From positions 32,234-96,233 of the forward strand of contig CACJRM010000004.1 in assembly GCA_902595805.1 (NCBI GenBank): 64,000 bases of DNA, written 5' to 3'. A program made the position numbers and the translations under genes. Below are positions 25,974 to 34,811 of the stretch, piece by piece. This stretch comes from an uncultured Alphaproteobacteria bacterium. Its GTDB lineage: Bacteria; Pseudomonadota; Alphaproteobacteria; HIMB59; GCA-002718135. The notes under the pieces are model-generated. The model saw only the letters and a list, made by a program, of their open reading frames with translations, was not told where the DNA came from and made no database searches. Position 1 is the stretch's first letter. The number at the start of each line of letters is the position of its first letter.

Positions 25974-26680
25974 CTCCAAAAAATCCAAGCATAATTTTAG
26001 TTAGACCCCAACTTCCTGAAAACATTGGAATGGTTGCTCGTGTTATGCACAACTTTGGTTTAAAAGATCTAATTATTGTTTCGCCAAGAGATAAATGGTT
26101 AAATAATAAATCAATAAATGCAGCAAAAAAAGCAACGAAAATTATCAAGAATATTAAAGTTTATGATGATTTAGAAATTGCACTTTCTAATTTTTCTTAT
26201 GTTGTGGCCACAACGAATAGAAGAAGATATTTGGAAAAAAATTCTACTAACGATTTTAAATTCATTAAAAGAAAAATTATTGCTAATAAAAAAACAGCAA
26301 TACTTTTTGGTCCTGAAAATTCAGGACTTTCAAATGAGGATTTGAGATTATCTGATATTATTTTTACTATTGAAACAAGTAGTAAAAGTAATTCATTAAA
26401 TCTTTCTCATGCAGTTACTGTTTTAAGTCATAAATTATTTGAATTGAATAATTTAAAAATTACTAATTCTATTTCAATTCAAAAAGATAATATTAGTAAA
26501 TATCAATTATCTAAATTCTTAAATTATGTGATTGAGAAACTTGAAAATAAAAAATTTTTTACTCCAAGTGAAAAAAAAGAAAGTATGAAAAATAATATTT
26601 ATAGTATTTTCACAAAAATCCCTCTCACAAAGAAAGAATTGCAGACATTATGGGGAATTACTAAAAAACTTAATAAATAA
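25970..26680 (+). CDS. trmJ: SpoU-class RNA methyltransferase, TrmJ-like
   Basis: Ribose 2'-O-methyltransferase with the SPOUT knot, 236 residues. Signature blocks are VRPQLPENIGMVAR (11-24), LFGPENSGL and the knot SLNLSHAV. TrmJ methylates position 32 of several tRNAs; the C-terminal extension beyond about 165 fits that subgroup rather than TrmL. The start is TTG inside the cimA stop (TTGA overlap), because TPKNPSIILVRPQ is the normal N-terminus. Confidence 0.87.
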   Translation: MTPKNPSIILVRPQLPENIGMVARVMHNFGLKDLIIVSPRDKWLNNKSINAAKKATKIIKNIKVYDDLEIALSNFSYVVATTNRRRYLEKNSTNDFKFIKRKIIANKKTAILFGPENSGLSNEDLRLSDIIFTIETSSKSNSLNLSHAVTVLSHKLFELNNLKITNSISIQKDNISKYQLSKFLNYVIEKLENKKFFTPSEKKESMKNNIYSIFTKIPLTKKELQTLWGITKKLNK

Positions 26681-26703
26681 GCCAAAAATTGAGTATATTA
26701 AAT

Positions 26704-26731
26704 TTGACATAGTACTTTAAATCACTATATA
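26704..26731 (+). promoter_or_regulatory. sigma70-type promoter of rpsD
   Basis: TTGACA at 26704-26709 and TATATA at 26726-26731 with a 16-bp spacer. The predicted transcription start falls near 26737-26739, only about 6 nt before the rpsD ATG, so the mRNA would be nearly leaderless. This leaves no room for the usual S4 translational operator in the 5' leader. Confidence 0.65.
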
Positions 26732-26743
26732 CCCCTCATAATA

Positions 26744-27364
26744 ATGACAAAAAGACATAACGCTAAATACAAAATTGATAGAAGGTTAGGTGTTAACTTA
26801 TGGGGGAGACCTAAAAGCCCTTTTAATAGAAGAAACTCAAAGCCTGGTCAGCATGGTGTTCAAGGACAAAGAAAGAAACTATCAGATTATGGAAATCAGT
26901 TATTTGCTAAGCAAAAACTTAAATTTTATTACGGTGATTTAACTGAAAGACAATTTAGGAATATTTTCAAAAAAGCTTCTAATATTAAAGGTGATACAAG
27001 TCAGATTTTAATTGAACTTTTAGAAAGAAGATTAGATGCTACAGTTTATAGAATGAAATTTGTACCTACAATTTTTTCTGCAAGACAGCTAGTTAATCAT
27101 GGTCATGTAAAGGTCAATGGAAAAAGAGTGAACATTCCATCTTATAGTGTTAGCGACGGAGATGAAATCTCAATAAAAGATAAAAGTAAAGAAATTAACT
27201 TAATTGTAGAATCAGTTAGTTCTCAAGAAAGAGAAATTCCAGAATACTTAGAAGTTGATGTAAAAGAGTTGAAAGGTCGTTTTTTAAGAGCGCCTCTAAT
27301 TCATGATGTTCCTTATCCTGTAACTATGGAACCTAATTTAGTTATTGAGTATTATTCAAGATAA
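26744..27364 (+). CDS. rpsD: 30S ribosomal protein S4
   Basis: Primary 16S rRNA-binding assembly protein, 206 residues. The N-terminus ([20 protein letters not shown]) is of the zinc-free type; the S4 RNA-binding domain lies at about 94-155 with [12 protein letters not shown] and [14 protein letters not shown]. It stands alone, outside the rpsM-rpsK-rpoA cluster, as is usual in alphaproteobacteria. Its last 23 nt overlap the 3' end of the convergent rarD-like gene. Confidence 0.95.
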   Translation: MTKRHNAKYKIDRRLGVNLWGRPKSPFNRRNSKPGQHGVQGQRKKLSDYGNQLFAKQKLKFYYGDLTERQFRNIFKKASNIKGDTSQILIELLERRLDATVYRMKFVPTIFSARQLVNHGHVKVNGKRVNIPSYSVSDGDEISIKDKSKEINLIVESVSSQEREIPEYLEVDVKELKGRFLRAPLIHDVPYPVTMEPNLVIEYYSR

Positions 27365-28241
27365 TTTCTTTTTTATAACTATCATAAATATAAATTATTA
27401 TTCCTATCCAAATAATTATAAATGATATTAACTTAATTTGTAAAATTTCTTCATTAAGAATAAATACTGAAGTTATAAAATGAAATGTTGGTGCTAAGTA
27501 AAATAAAACTCCCGCTAGACCTAATTGAATAAATTTTAAGCCCAAATTAAAAAATAATAATGGAAAAATTGTTACAGCTCCTGTTAGAATTAAAAATAAT
27601 GATGTCTTCAAATCAATACTAAAGATACTATTTTCATTTTGCCAAAATAAATAAACTAAGTAGGGGATAGATATTAAAGATATTATGAAAGTCTCATAAA
27701 GTAAACCAATTGAAGGATTAACATTAACTTGTTTTCTTAATAATCCATATATTGCCCATGAGGTTCCAATCCAAAATATTAGGAATGGAAATTGATTTAA
27801 ATTAATAAATAAGAATAATATACCTAATAACATAAGACATACAGATGCAAATTTAGGCTTAGTAATTTTCTCATTTAAAAAAAAATAACCAAGAATAATA
27901 CTGATCATTGGAGTAATAAAGTAACCCATTGATGCATCCTGAACTCTTTCTTGTCCTACAGAATAAATAAAACCTGCCCAGTTACCTGCAATAAGAAAAG
28001 CTGTAATTGTTAAAAGAAAAAGTTTTTTTTTAAATTTAAATATTTCTATAAAATCATTTATATTTGAAATTAAAATTAATAATAAAAATAAAAAAATAAA
28101 TGACCAGAAACCTCTGTGAGCTACAACTTCAATAGTCTCAACGTGATTTAATTCATTAAAAAAAAGGGGTTGTGGAAGCCCCCAAAAAATTGCTGCAATA
28201 CAGGAAAATATTACACCTTTAGAAAATTTATTATTTAACAA
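27342..28241 (-). CDS. rarD: EamA/DMT-family permease, RarD type
   Basis: Inner-membrane protein of 299 residues with ten predicted helices in two EamA repeats. [26 protein letters not shown] and [24 protein letters not shown] are RarD marks. RarD-family members are presumed metabolite exporters; the substrate is unknown. The start is a TTG one base after the grxD stop, chosen because there is no ATG nearby and the N-terminus aligns with the family. It is the last gene of the bolA-grxD run. Confidence 0.85.
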   Translation of the reverse strand: MLNNKFSKGVIFSCIAAIFWGLPQPLFFNELNHVETIEVVAHRGFWSFIFLFLLLILISNINDFIEIFKFKKKLFLLTITAFLIAGNWAGFIYSVGQERVQDASMGYFITPMISIILGYFFLNEKITKPKFASVCLMLLGILFLFINLNQFPFLIFWIGTSWAIYGLLRKQVNVNPSIGLLYETFIISLISIPYLVYLFWQNENSIFSIDLKTSLFLILTGAVTIFPLLFFNLGLKFIQLGLAGVLFYLAPTFHFITSVFILNEEILQIKLISFIIIWIGIIIYIYDSYKKEIILNNTQ

Positions 28242-28242
28242 A

Positions 28243-28584
28243 CTAGGATGGGTTTACGTCTATTCCATTTGTATTGAATAATTCTAGTAATTCACCACTT
28301 TCAAACATTTCAGTTATGATATCACAACCACCTATAAATTCTTTCTTAACATAAAGTTGTGGTATGGTTGGCCAATTAGAATATGTTTTAATACCTTCTC
28401 TCATTTCGTCACTCTCTAATACATTCACACTTCCAAATTTAACACCTACTTTATTTAATATTTCAACTACTCTTGCAGAAAATCCACACATTGGAAATAC
28501 AGGGGTGCCCTTCATGAAAAGCATTACATCATTTGAGTTAATTTCATTTTCTATATTTTGAGATACATGGTCGTTATTATTCAT
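28243..28584 (-). CDS. grxD: monothiol glutaredoxin (Grx4/GrxD type)
   Basis: Class II CGFS glutaredoxin, 113 residues, with the active site CGFS at 33-36, the TIPQLYV cis-Pro segment and the GGCD glutathione-binding motif. Such proteins hold a bridging [2Fe-2S] cluster with glutathione and deliver it to apoproteins, or form a complex with BolA in iron homeostasis. The bolA gene lies immediately upstream, 2 nt away. Confidence 0.94.
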   Translation of the reverse strand: MNNNDHVSQNIENEINSNDVMLFMKGTPVFPMCGFSARVVEILNKVGVKFGSVNVLESDEMREGIKTYSNWPTIPQLYVKKEFIGGCDIITEMFESGELLELFNTNGIDVNPS

Positions 28585-28586
28585 TA

Positions 28587-28817
28587 TTACTCCGATACAG
28601 TTTTTAGCTTAAGTGCGTGCAAATCACTACCCATTTTACCATTAAAAGCATCATAAACCATCTTATGTTGTTCTACTCTTGTTTTTCCAGAAAAGGATTT
28701 TGACGTCACTATAGCACTGTAATGATCGCCATCTCCTTTAAGATCTTCAATTTCAACAGTTGCATCTGGTATAGCTTCTTTAATAAATTGTTCAATTTGT
28801 TCAACAGTCATTGGCAT
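28587..28817 (-). CDS. BolA-family protein
   Basis: Small alpha-beta protein of 76 residues with the class II KH-like fold. The conserved region KTRVEQHKMVYDAF includes His51, the likely cluster ligand shared with monothiol glutaredoxin. It starts the bolA-grxD-rarD minus-strand run. In alphaproteobacteria this IbaG/BolA-like protein partners with Grx4 in iron-sulfur handling. Confidence 0.92.
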   Translation of the reverse strand: MPMTVEQIEQFIKEAIPDATVEIEDLKGDGDHYSAIVTSKSFSGKTRVEQHKMVYDAFNGKMGSDLHALKLKTVSE

Positions 28818-28854
28818 ACCTATAAAATAGTTCAGATATTAAAAAAAATAAAGA

Positions 28855-30147
28855 CTATTTAATTTTATTTTTAAAAATCCAATCTATTTTCTTTAGATCG
28901 TTATCATCTTTAATGATTTTTTCGATTTCTTTTGAATTTAATTTTTTGTTTAATTCTTTATTTTTTTGTAAAACTTGAGAAAAATTCTTATTATTATTCC
29001 ATGTTTCCATGGCACTTTCTTGAACAATTTTGTAGGCTTGTTGTCTTTTCAATCCTTTTTCAATTAGTTTTAACATAATATTGTGAGTTCTATGTAAACC
29101 TCCAAGCATATTCAAATTTTTTAACATATTTTTTGGATAGACTTTTAAATTCTTTATAATGCCATTTAAACGACTCAGTGCAAAATCAGTTGCAATTGTA
29201 ATATCTGGTGTCGTAATTCTTTCAACACTAGAATGACTAATATCTCTCTCGTGCCAAAGTACAACATTTTCTAGTGAAGGTATTACACCACTTCTAATAT
29301 AACGTGCGATACCTGTTAAGTTCTCACTTAATACTGGGTTACGTTTGTGAGGCATAGCAGAAGAACCCTTTTGCTTAGAAGAAAAACTTTCTTCAACTTC
29401 TAATACCTCTGTTTTTTGTAAATTTCGAATTTCCACTGCAAACCTCTCAATAGAAGATGCTAAAATTCCTAATACTGAGAAAAAATACGCATGCCTATCT
29501 CTTGGAATTACTTGAGTTGATACATCTTCAGAATTTAGTTTAAGTTTTTTTGCTACATAATCTTGAACTCGTGGGTCTATAGAATTAAATGTTCCAACAG
29601 GTCCAGAAATAGCACAAACAGATATTTCGTTGATCGCCTGATCAAGTCTTTCTAAATTTCTTTTAAACTCAAAATAAAAGGAAGATAATTTTAATCCAAA
29701 AGTAATAGGTTCAGCATGTATCCCATGACTTCTTCCAATCATTAATGTGTCTTTATATTTTTTTGATTTGATTTTTAGACTTTGAATACACTCTACTAAA
29801 CTTTTTCTTATTATTTCAGAGGTTTGCTTAAGTTGTACAGAAAATGAAGTATCAATAATATCACTGGAAGTTACACCAAAATGAAAATACTTTGACGAGT
29901 CGCCAATATATTTGCTTACATTATTAATATAAGCAACAACATCATGTTTTGTCTCTTTTTCAATTTTTTCTATTTCTTTAACATTGAATTTTGCTTTATT
30001 TCTTATTTCTTTTGCAGCTTTTTTAGGAATAACGCCGAGCATCGCTTGTTTTTCTGCAATCAAACACTCAATTTCTGTCCAAATTGTAAATTTATTTTCT
30101 AATGACCAGATTTTTTCAATTTTAGGTCTATTATATCTAGGTATCAT
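28855..30147 (-). CDS. purB: adenylosuccinate lyase
   Basis: Acts twice in purine synthesis, releasing fumarate from SAICAR and from adenylosuccinate. 430 residues of the fumarase/aspartase superfamily. Marks are the N-terminal MIPRYNRPKIEKIWS, the GRSHGIHAEPITFG block with catalytic His, and the signature GSSAMPHKRNP in the flexible serine loop. It follows map with a 9-nt gap. Confidence 0.95.
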   Translation of the reverse strand: MIPRYNRPKIEKIWSLENKFTIWTEIECLIAEKQAMLGVIPKKAAKEIRNKAKFNVKEIEKIEKETKHDVVAYINNVSKYIGDSSKYFHFGVTSSDIIDTSFSVQLKQTSEIIRKSLVECIQSLKIKSKKYKDTLMIGRSHGIHAEPITFGLKLSSFYFEFKRNLERLDQAINEISVCAISGPVGTFNSIDPRVQDYVAKKLKLNSEDVSTQVIPRDRHAYFFSVLGILASSIERFAVEIRNLQKTEVLEVEESFSSKQKGSSAMPHKRNPVLSENLTGIARYIRSGVIPSLENVVLWHERDISHSSVERITTPDITIATDFALSRLNGIIKNLKVYPKNMLKNLNMLGGLHRTHNIMLKLIEKGLKRQQAYKIVQESAMETWNNNKNFSQVLQKNKELNKKLNSKEIEKIIKDDNDLKKIDWIFKNKIK

Positions 30148-30156
30148 TTTATCTAC

Positions 30157-30951
30157 TTATACATCCTTTATTGGGAAAGCTGTATTATTTTTAGATAATG
30201 TAAATATTTCATTTCCTTCTTCTGTTATTCCAATTGTATGCTCGAATTGAGCAGATAAAGATTTATCTTTTGTTACAGCTGTCCATCCATCATTAAGTAT
30301 TTTTGTTTGCCATCCACCTAAATTAATCATTGGTTCAATTGTTAAAAACATACCAGGCTCTAACATAGGTCCTTCGCCTGGTTCTCCAAAGTGTAAAACA
30401 CTAGGTGGAGTATGAAATTCCTTTCCAATTCCATGACCACAAAAATCTCTTACTACAGAATAACCTTTTCCTTCAGCAAGTTTCTGAATTTTATTTCCAA
30501 TATCACCAATATGCTTACCAGGTTTAGCTTCACTAATACCAATTAATAAAGATTCATAAGTTATTTTTAAAAATTCATAATTTTTTTTATTTGTCTTGCC
30601 TGCTACAAACATTCTGGAACTATCACCATGCCAACCATTTAGAATAACTGTTACATCTACATTTACTATATCACCATCAGATAGAATTTTTCTTTCAGAA
30701 GGAATTCCATGACAAACAACATGATTTACAGATGTACAAACTGATTTTGGGAAACCTTTATAATTTAAAGGAGCAGGTATTGCATTATTTTGAATAATTT
30801 GATCATGACATATGTCATTTATTTCTTGAGTACTTATTCCTGGAACAATCTTTTTACTTAAAGAATCTAGAACATCAGCAGCTAAAGAACCAGCCCCCCT
30901 CATGCCCTCAAAATCTTTTTTCGTATGTATTGGGATATTGTTGTTTCTCAT
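30157..30951 (-). CDS. map: methionine aminopeptidase, type I
   Basis: Removes the initiator methionine from nascent proteins. 264 residues, with the five-ligand metal centre seen as DVTVILNGWHGDSSRMF (two Asp), GHGIGKEFHTPP (His), TIEPM (Glu) and the late QFEHT (Glu). There is no N-terminal zinc-finger extension. It is divergent from the cinA-like gene and lies upstream of purB. Confidence 0.95.
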   Translation of the reverse strand: MRNNNIPIHTKKDFEGMRGAGSLAADVLDSLSKKIVPGISTQEINDICHDQIIQNNAIPAPLNYKGFPKSVCTSVNHVVCHGIPSERKILSDGDIVNVDVTVILNGWHGDSSRMFVAGKTNKKNYEFLKITYESLLIGISEAKPGKHIGDIGNKIQKLAEGKGYSVVRDFCGHGIGKEFHTPPSVLHFGEPGEGPMLEPGMFLTIEPMINLGGWQTKILNDGWTAVTKDKSLSAQFEHTIGITEEGNEIFTLSKNNTAFPIKDV

Positions 30952-31008
30952 TTAAAAAATAATTACTTACAATTAATAAATAATATATAGAAAATATCAA
31001 TTAATCAT

Positions 31009-31755
31009 ATGAGTTCTTTTACTGCAGGAGTTATTGTTATTGGTGATGAAATACTTTCTGGCAGAACTCAAGATACAAACTCAAATTATATTGCAAAAAA
31101 ATTATTAGAAGCTGGTATTAAGTTAGAAGAAGTTATTGTTATTCAGGATGAGAAAAAAACAATAATAGAAAATGTTTTAAAATATTGCTCAAAATATTCT
31201 TATGTTTTTACTACTGGAGGAATTGGACCAACTCATGATGATATAACTTCAGAAAGTATATCTGAAGCCTTTAATTTACAATATGAAACAAATAAAATGG
31301 CTTTTGAGATTCTTGAAAATTATTATCCAAAAGGTGAATTTAATGAAAGCAGGCAAAGAATGGCCAAAATGCCATTTGGTTCAGAGCTTATTTTAAATCC
31401 AATGACCGCTGCACCAGGATTTATTGTAAAAAATATTTATGTTTTACCTGGTGTGCCAGAAATAATGCAAGTTATGTTCGAGGAATTAATGAAAAAAATT
31501 AAAAAAGGTAAGCCAAAACTTGTTACAACAATTAATACTAATTTATACGAAAGTAAAATTGCAAAAAATTTAAAAAATATTCAAAACAATTATACAAATG
31601 CTTCAATCGGAAGTTACCCCTATTTTAATCTTGCAGCTAAAACAGGTGGTGTTAACATAGTTGTTTCATCATGGGAGATGACATCTATTCAACCAATAGT
31701 TGATGATATAACTAAGATGATTGAATTAAATGGTGGAAAAAGTTCTATAGTTTGA
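31009..31755 (+). CDS. CinA-like molybdopterin-binding domain protein
   Basis: 248-residue protein of the MoCF_biosynth family (competence/damage-inducible protein A N-terminal domain). GDEILSGRTQDTNS (12-25) and TTGGIGPTHDDIT are the signature blocks, and LPGVPEIMQ follows. The C-terminal nicotinamide-nucleotide amidase domain of full CinA is missing, as in the short alphaproteobacterial form. A metal-dependent ADP-ribose/FAD pyrophosphatase activity is known in related proteins; the role here is unproven. Confidence 0.87.
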   Translation: MSSFTAGVIVIGDEILSGRTQDTNSNYIAKKLLEAGIKLEEVIVIQDEKKTIIENVLKYCSKYSYVFTTGGIGPTHDDITSESISEAFNLQYETNKMAFEILENYYPKGEFNESRQRMAKMPFGSELILNPMTAAPGFIVKNIYVLPGVPEIMQVMFEELMKKIKKGKPKLVTTINTNLYESKIAKNLKNIQNNYTNASIGSYPYFNLAAKTGGVNIVVSSWEMTSIQPIVDDITKMIELNGGKSSIV

Positions 31756-31771
31756 TATTAGTCCAGAAATA

Positions 31772-31856
31772 GGCCTCGTGGTGGAATGGTAGACACAAAG
31801 GACTTAAAATCCTTGCCCTTTTGGGAGTGCCGGTTCAAGTCCGGCCGAGGCTACCA
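31772..31856 (+). tRNA. tRNA-Leu (anticodon UAA)
   Basis: 85-nt class II tRNA with CCA encoded. The acceptor stem GGCCTCG (31772-31778) pairs with CGAGGCT (31846-31852), including a G-U first pair as in E. coli tRNA-Leu(UAA). The D-arm is GTGGAATGGTAGACAC; the anticodon stem AAGGA/TCCTT encloses loop CTTAAAA with anticodon TAA; a long variable arm (GCCCTTTTGGGAGT) follows, then the T-arm CCGG-TTCAAGT-CCGG. Discriminator A and 3' CCA complete it. The VOC gene begins 12 nt later. Confidence 0.97.
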
Positions 31857-31867
31857 ATCATTAAATT

Positions 31868-32242
31868 ATGTTTGCTTTTATTACCATTGGAACAAATAAT
31901 TTAAAAAAATCTTCTGCATTTTATAGTAAAATTTTAAAACCCCTAAAAATTAAAAAAGTTTTAACTCATAATCGATATTATGGTTATGCTAAAAAAGAAA
32001 CTCCTAAAAAAATAGAATTATACTTGATTAAACCTCATAACAAAAAAAAAGCAACCATAGGAAATGGTACAATGATTACTTTTAAAGCTAATTCTAAAAA
32101 AACTGTTAATGAATTCTATAAAATTGGAATTAGTCTTGGAGCAAAAGATGAAGGAATACCTGGCCCCAGACATGGTAAAGATTATTATGCATATTTAAGG
32201 GATTTAGATGGTAACAAGATTTGTATTTTTAAAAAAATTTGA
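31868..32242 (+). CDS. VOC-family (glyoxalase/bleomycin-resistance-like) protein
   Basis: 124 residues forming one vicinal-oxygen-chelate module pair. FITIGTNNLKKSSAFYSKIL starts the first beta-alpha-beta unit; YYAYLRDLDGNKICIF ends the last strand, where the family's metal-ligand Glu is usually found but here reads Asn-Lys-Ile-Cys. The substrate is unknown. It follows tRNA-Leu by 12 nt and converges on nadK with a 2-nt gap. Confidence 0.82.
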   Translation: MFAFITIGTNNLKKSSAFYSKILKPLKIKKVLTHNRYYGYAKKETPKKIELYLIKPHNKKKATIGNGTMITFKANSKKTVNEFYKIGISLGAKDEGIPGPRHGKDYYAYLRDLDGNKICIFKKI

Positions 32243-32244
32243 TC

Positions 32245-33003
32245 TTAATAATTAAATTGCTCATTCAAAATTTTATCTTCAATAGAGTGCTTACTATCGA
32301 ATAATACAGTGCATTTATTTTCATCTGAAGAAACAATATTCACTTTACTAATATCTCTAAACTCAACATTGTCTGCTGTTACGCTAGATGAGCGTTCATC
32401 ATTATTTAATACTTCGAAATCAATTTTACTAATTTCAGATAACAGAGCACCTCTCCATCTCCTTGGTCTAAAGGCACTGATTGGAGTTAATGCAAGTATA
32501 TTTGAGTCTAAAGGTAGAATACTACCATGTGCGGATAGATTATAAGCTGTACTTCCAGCTGATGTAGATAACAAAACGCCATCACATATCAATTCTTCCA
32601 TTTTTACTTTCTCATTTATTTTGATTTTAATTTTTGATGCCAAATGAGTCTGCCTCATAAGAGAAACTTCATTATATGCATATGCCTCAAAGATTTCATT
32701 ATTAACACTTTGTGCAGTCATTTTTAATGGTTTAAAAGTAGATTTTTTTGCATTGATAATCATGTCATTTAAATTTTCATTACTAAGATTATTCATTAAA
32801 AAGCCAATTGAACCAAAGTTTATTCCAAAAAATGGTTTGTTTAGTTTATTAAAATTATGAAGTGATTTTAAAAGTAATCCGTCGCCTCCAATTGGAATAA
32901 TGTAATCGGCATCTTCCACAGAATTTTGTCCAAATAATTCTATTAGTTTTTTTTCTGTATTTTTTGCCTCAGGATTGTTTGATGATAAAAAATGAAATTT
33001 CAT
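32245..33003 (-). CDS. nadK: NAD kinase
   Basis: ATP-dependent phosphorylation of NAD to NADP. 252 residues, short but complete as in alphaproteobacteria. The GGDG motif is at 39-42, followed by FGINFGSIGFLMN, NEVSLMR, and DGVLLSTSAGSTAYNLSAHG. Its ATG overlaps the moaA stop by one base, so the two are co-translated although unrelated in function. Confidence 0.94.
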   Translation of the reverse strand: MKFHFLSSNNPEAKNTEKKLIELFGQNSVEDADYIIPIGGDGLLLKSLHNFNKLNKPFFGINFGSIGFLMNNLSNENLNDMIINAKKSTFKPLKMTAQSVNNEIFEAYAYNEVSLMRQTHLASKIKIKINEKVKMEELICDGVLLSTSAGSTAYNLSAHGSILPLDSNILALTPISAFRPRRWRGALLSEISKIDFEVLNNDERSSSVTADNVEFRDISKVNIVSSDENKCTVLFDSKHSIEDKILNEQFNY

Positions 33004-33995
33004 TATCCACCTGTTACGTTCATATGTCTTTTCATATATTTATTAATTTTTTCTCCAATCATAAAATCATGTTGTTTTGGTTTAATATTAAGAGCAAACT
33101 TAATTTTTTCTTTTATATAATCATCACTATAATCTTTTCTCATTATTTCTCTAAAATCAACAAAGTCATTCTGACCAAGGCACATGAAAAGTTTACCAGT
33201 GCTAGATATTCTTACTCTATTGCAAGAGGCACAAAAATTATTTGTTAAAGGACTTATAAACCCAATTTTATTAGAAACTAAATCACTAGTATAAAATCTT
33301 GCTGGACCTCCAGTACTATAATCAATTTTAGAAAAATTATATATTTTGTCTAGTTTTGAAAAAGTATCAGATAATGAGATAAACTGATATTCTCTTGATA
33401 TATCTGTTTCTTCCATTGGCATTACTTCGATCAATGTAAGATCAATTTTTTTATTACTAGTCCAATTTATTAATTCTTCAAATTCATTTTCATTAAAATC
33501 TTTAATTACTACAGTATTAATTTTAATTTTTATATTGTTATCAAGTGCTTCATTAATTCCATCAAAAACTTTTTCAATATTTCCAAATCTTGTTATTTTA
33601 TTATATTTTTCAGGATTAATTGTATCTAGAGAAACATTAATCCTATTAATACCATTTAGCTTCAGTAATTTTGCATATTTTTTTAATAATGTACCATTTG
33701 TTGTCAGTGTTATTTCCTTTAGATTTGTTTTTTCTTTTTTGGTATTAAGTTTTTCAATTAATTGTATAATATCATTTCTTACCAAAGGCTCACCCCCAGT
33801 TAATCTAATTTTTTCAACTCCGAGTTCTATAAAGTTGTCACATAATCTTTCAATTTCTTCTAAAGTGAGTATGTCTTTTCGAGGGAGAAATTGCATTTTT
33901 TCTTTCATACAATAAACACATCTCAGATCACATCTATCTGTAACAGATACTCTTAGATAATTTACTTTTCTTAAATATTGATCAATTAGTTGCAT
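33003..33995 (-). CDS. moaA: GTP 3',8-cyclase (MoaA, radical SAM)
   Basis: First step of molybdenum cofactor synthesis. 330 residues: the radical-SAM cluster motif Cys22-x3-Cys26-x2-Cys29, the GGEP SAM motif (LTGGEPL), and the C-terminal second cluster site beginning FCASCNRVR. The chain ends in Gly-Gly, required for activity in the family. No other moa gene is in the window. Its start lies 14 nt inside the DUF3553 gene. Confidence 0.95.
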   Translation of the reverse strand: MQLIDQYLRKVNYLRVSVTDRCDLRCVYCMKEKMQFLPRKDILTLEEIERLCDNFIELGVEKIRLTGGEPLVRNDIIQLIEKLNTKKEKTNLKEITLTTNGTLLKKYAKLLKLNGINRINVSLDTINPEKYNKITRFGNIEKVFDGINEALDNNIKIKINTVVIKDFNENEFEELINWTSNKKIDLTLIEVMPMEETDISREYQFISLSDTFSKLDKIYNFSKIDYSTGGPARFYTSDLVSNKIGFISPLTNNFCASCNRVRISSTGKLFMCLGQNDFVDFREIMRKDYSDDYIKEKIKFALNIKPKQHDFMIGEKINKYMKRHMNVTGG

Positions 33996-34179
33996 TTATA
34001 TTAATTATTTTTAATTCAACTTCTCTAGGGTTAATAGTTTTTTTTCCAACATTTTCAAAATTAATTGTAACGATATTATTAATACATGATTGTACTTGAC
34101 CAATTCCCCATTCTTTTTCTTTACTGACATTTACAACAAATGTACCTGGTGTAAGATCACCTATATAAAAATCTGACAT
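33982..34179 (-). CDS. DUF3553 small protein
   Basis: 65-residue Tudor/SH3-like domain. PGTFVVNVSKEKEWGIGQV and the NFENVGKKTI segment are diagnostic; the same domain occurs at the C-terminus of some UvrD/PcrA helicases, where it contacts RNA polymerase or nucleic acid. A stand-alone copy next to dksA is common in alphaproteobacteria. Function is not established. Confidence 0.85.
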   Translation of the reverse strand: MSDFYIGDLTPGTFVVNVSKEKEWGIGQVQSCINNIVTINFENVGKKTINPREVELKIININATN

Positions 34180-34189
34180 TTAAAAAAAA

Positions 34190-34597
34190 TTAACTAATTC
34201 TTTTTTCTGCTTTTTCGTGCATTTCTTGAGCTTCTAAACTCAATGTTGCAACTGGTCTTGCTTCCAATCTCTTGATACTAATTGGATCACCCGTTTCATC
34301 GCAATAACCATATGAACCATCTTCAATTCTTTGAAGGGCGGCATCAATTTTATTAATTAGCTTTCTTTCTCTATCTCTTGTTCTAAGTTCGAAAGATCTA
34401 TCTATTTCTTCAGATGCTCTATCAGTTATGTCGGGTTTTGCTTCATTCTCATTCTGAAGATTATTTAAAGTTTGAGATGACTCCTTGAGTAAATCTTTTT
34501 TCCAACTTACTAATTTTTGCCTAAAATATTCTTTCATTTTGGCATTCATGAATTTTTCTTTCTGAGTTGGTTTGTAATTTTTGGGTAATTTAGTCAT
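34190..34597 (-). CDS. dksA: RNA polymerase-binding protein DksA
   Basis: Binds the RNA polymerase secondary channel and, with ppGpp, controls stable-RNA and stress promoters. I use the ATG at 34597 (135 aa, MTKLPKNYKP); a TTG nine codons upstream is in frame. The coiled-coil tip residues Asp56, Asp59 and Ala61 match the DxxDxA motif. Only one cysteine of the zinc finger remains (Cys99, YCDETGDPISIKRLEARP), as in other alphaproteobacterial DksA proteins, which work without zinc. Confidence 0.93.
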   Translation of the reverse strand: MTKLPKNYKPTQKEKFMNAKMKEYFRQKLVSWKKDLLKESSQTLNNLQNENEAKPDITDRASEEIDRSFELRTRDRERKLINKIDAALQRIEDGSYGYCDETGDPISIKRLEARPVATLSLEAQEMHEKAEKRIS

Positions 34598-34704
34598 AAT
34601 TTTAAAACGTTGCTGATTTATCAAATGATTTTATTTATTCAAGATATAATGAAATTTTATTATTTAAAAATAATTATTATTTATCAATAAGTTAATTAAT
34701 TTAT

Positions 34705-34741
34705 TATAAAAGAACAAAAATAGAACTTTTAAAAATAGAAC
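34705..34741 (+). promoter_or_regulatory. SOS (LexA) box in the recA promoter region
   Basis: GAAC-N7-GAAC at 34712-34726 is the reverse complement of the alphaproteobacterial LexA operator GTTC-N7-GTTC. A third GAAC follows at 34738-34741, so ATAGAAC occurs twice. TATAAA at 34705-34710, with TTATCA 18 bp upstream, could be the promoter, placing the box over the transcription start. The recA ATG is 85 nt further on. Confidence 0.7.
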
Positions 34742-34811
34742 AAAACGTGTACAAGTAAACATGATTTGCAAGAATCTTAATAAAAACATAGGAAATTAAT
34801 GGAGAAATGTA

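Noticed and set aside
33535..33915. 126-codon plus-strand ORF opposite moaA
   Set aside because: Shadow of the radical-SAM domain, no recognisable motif.
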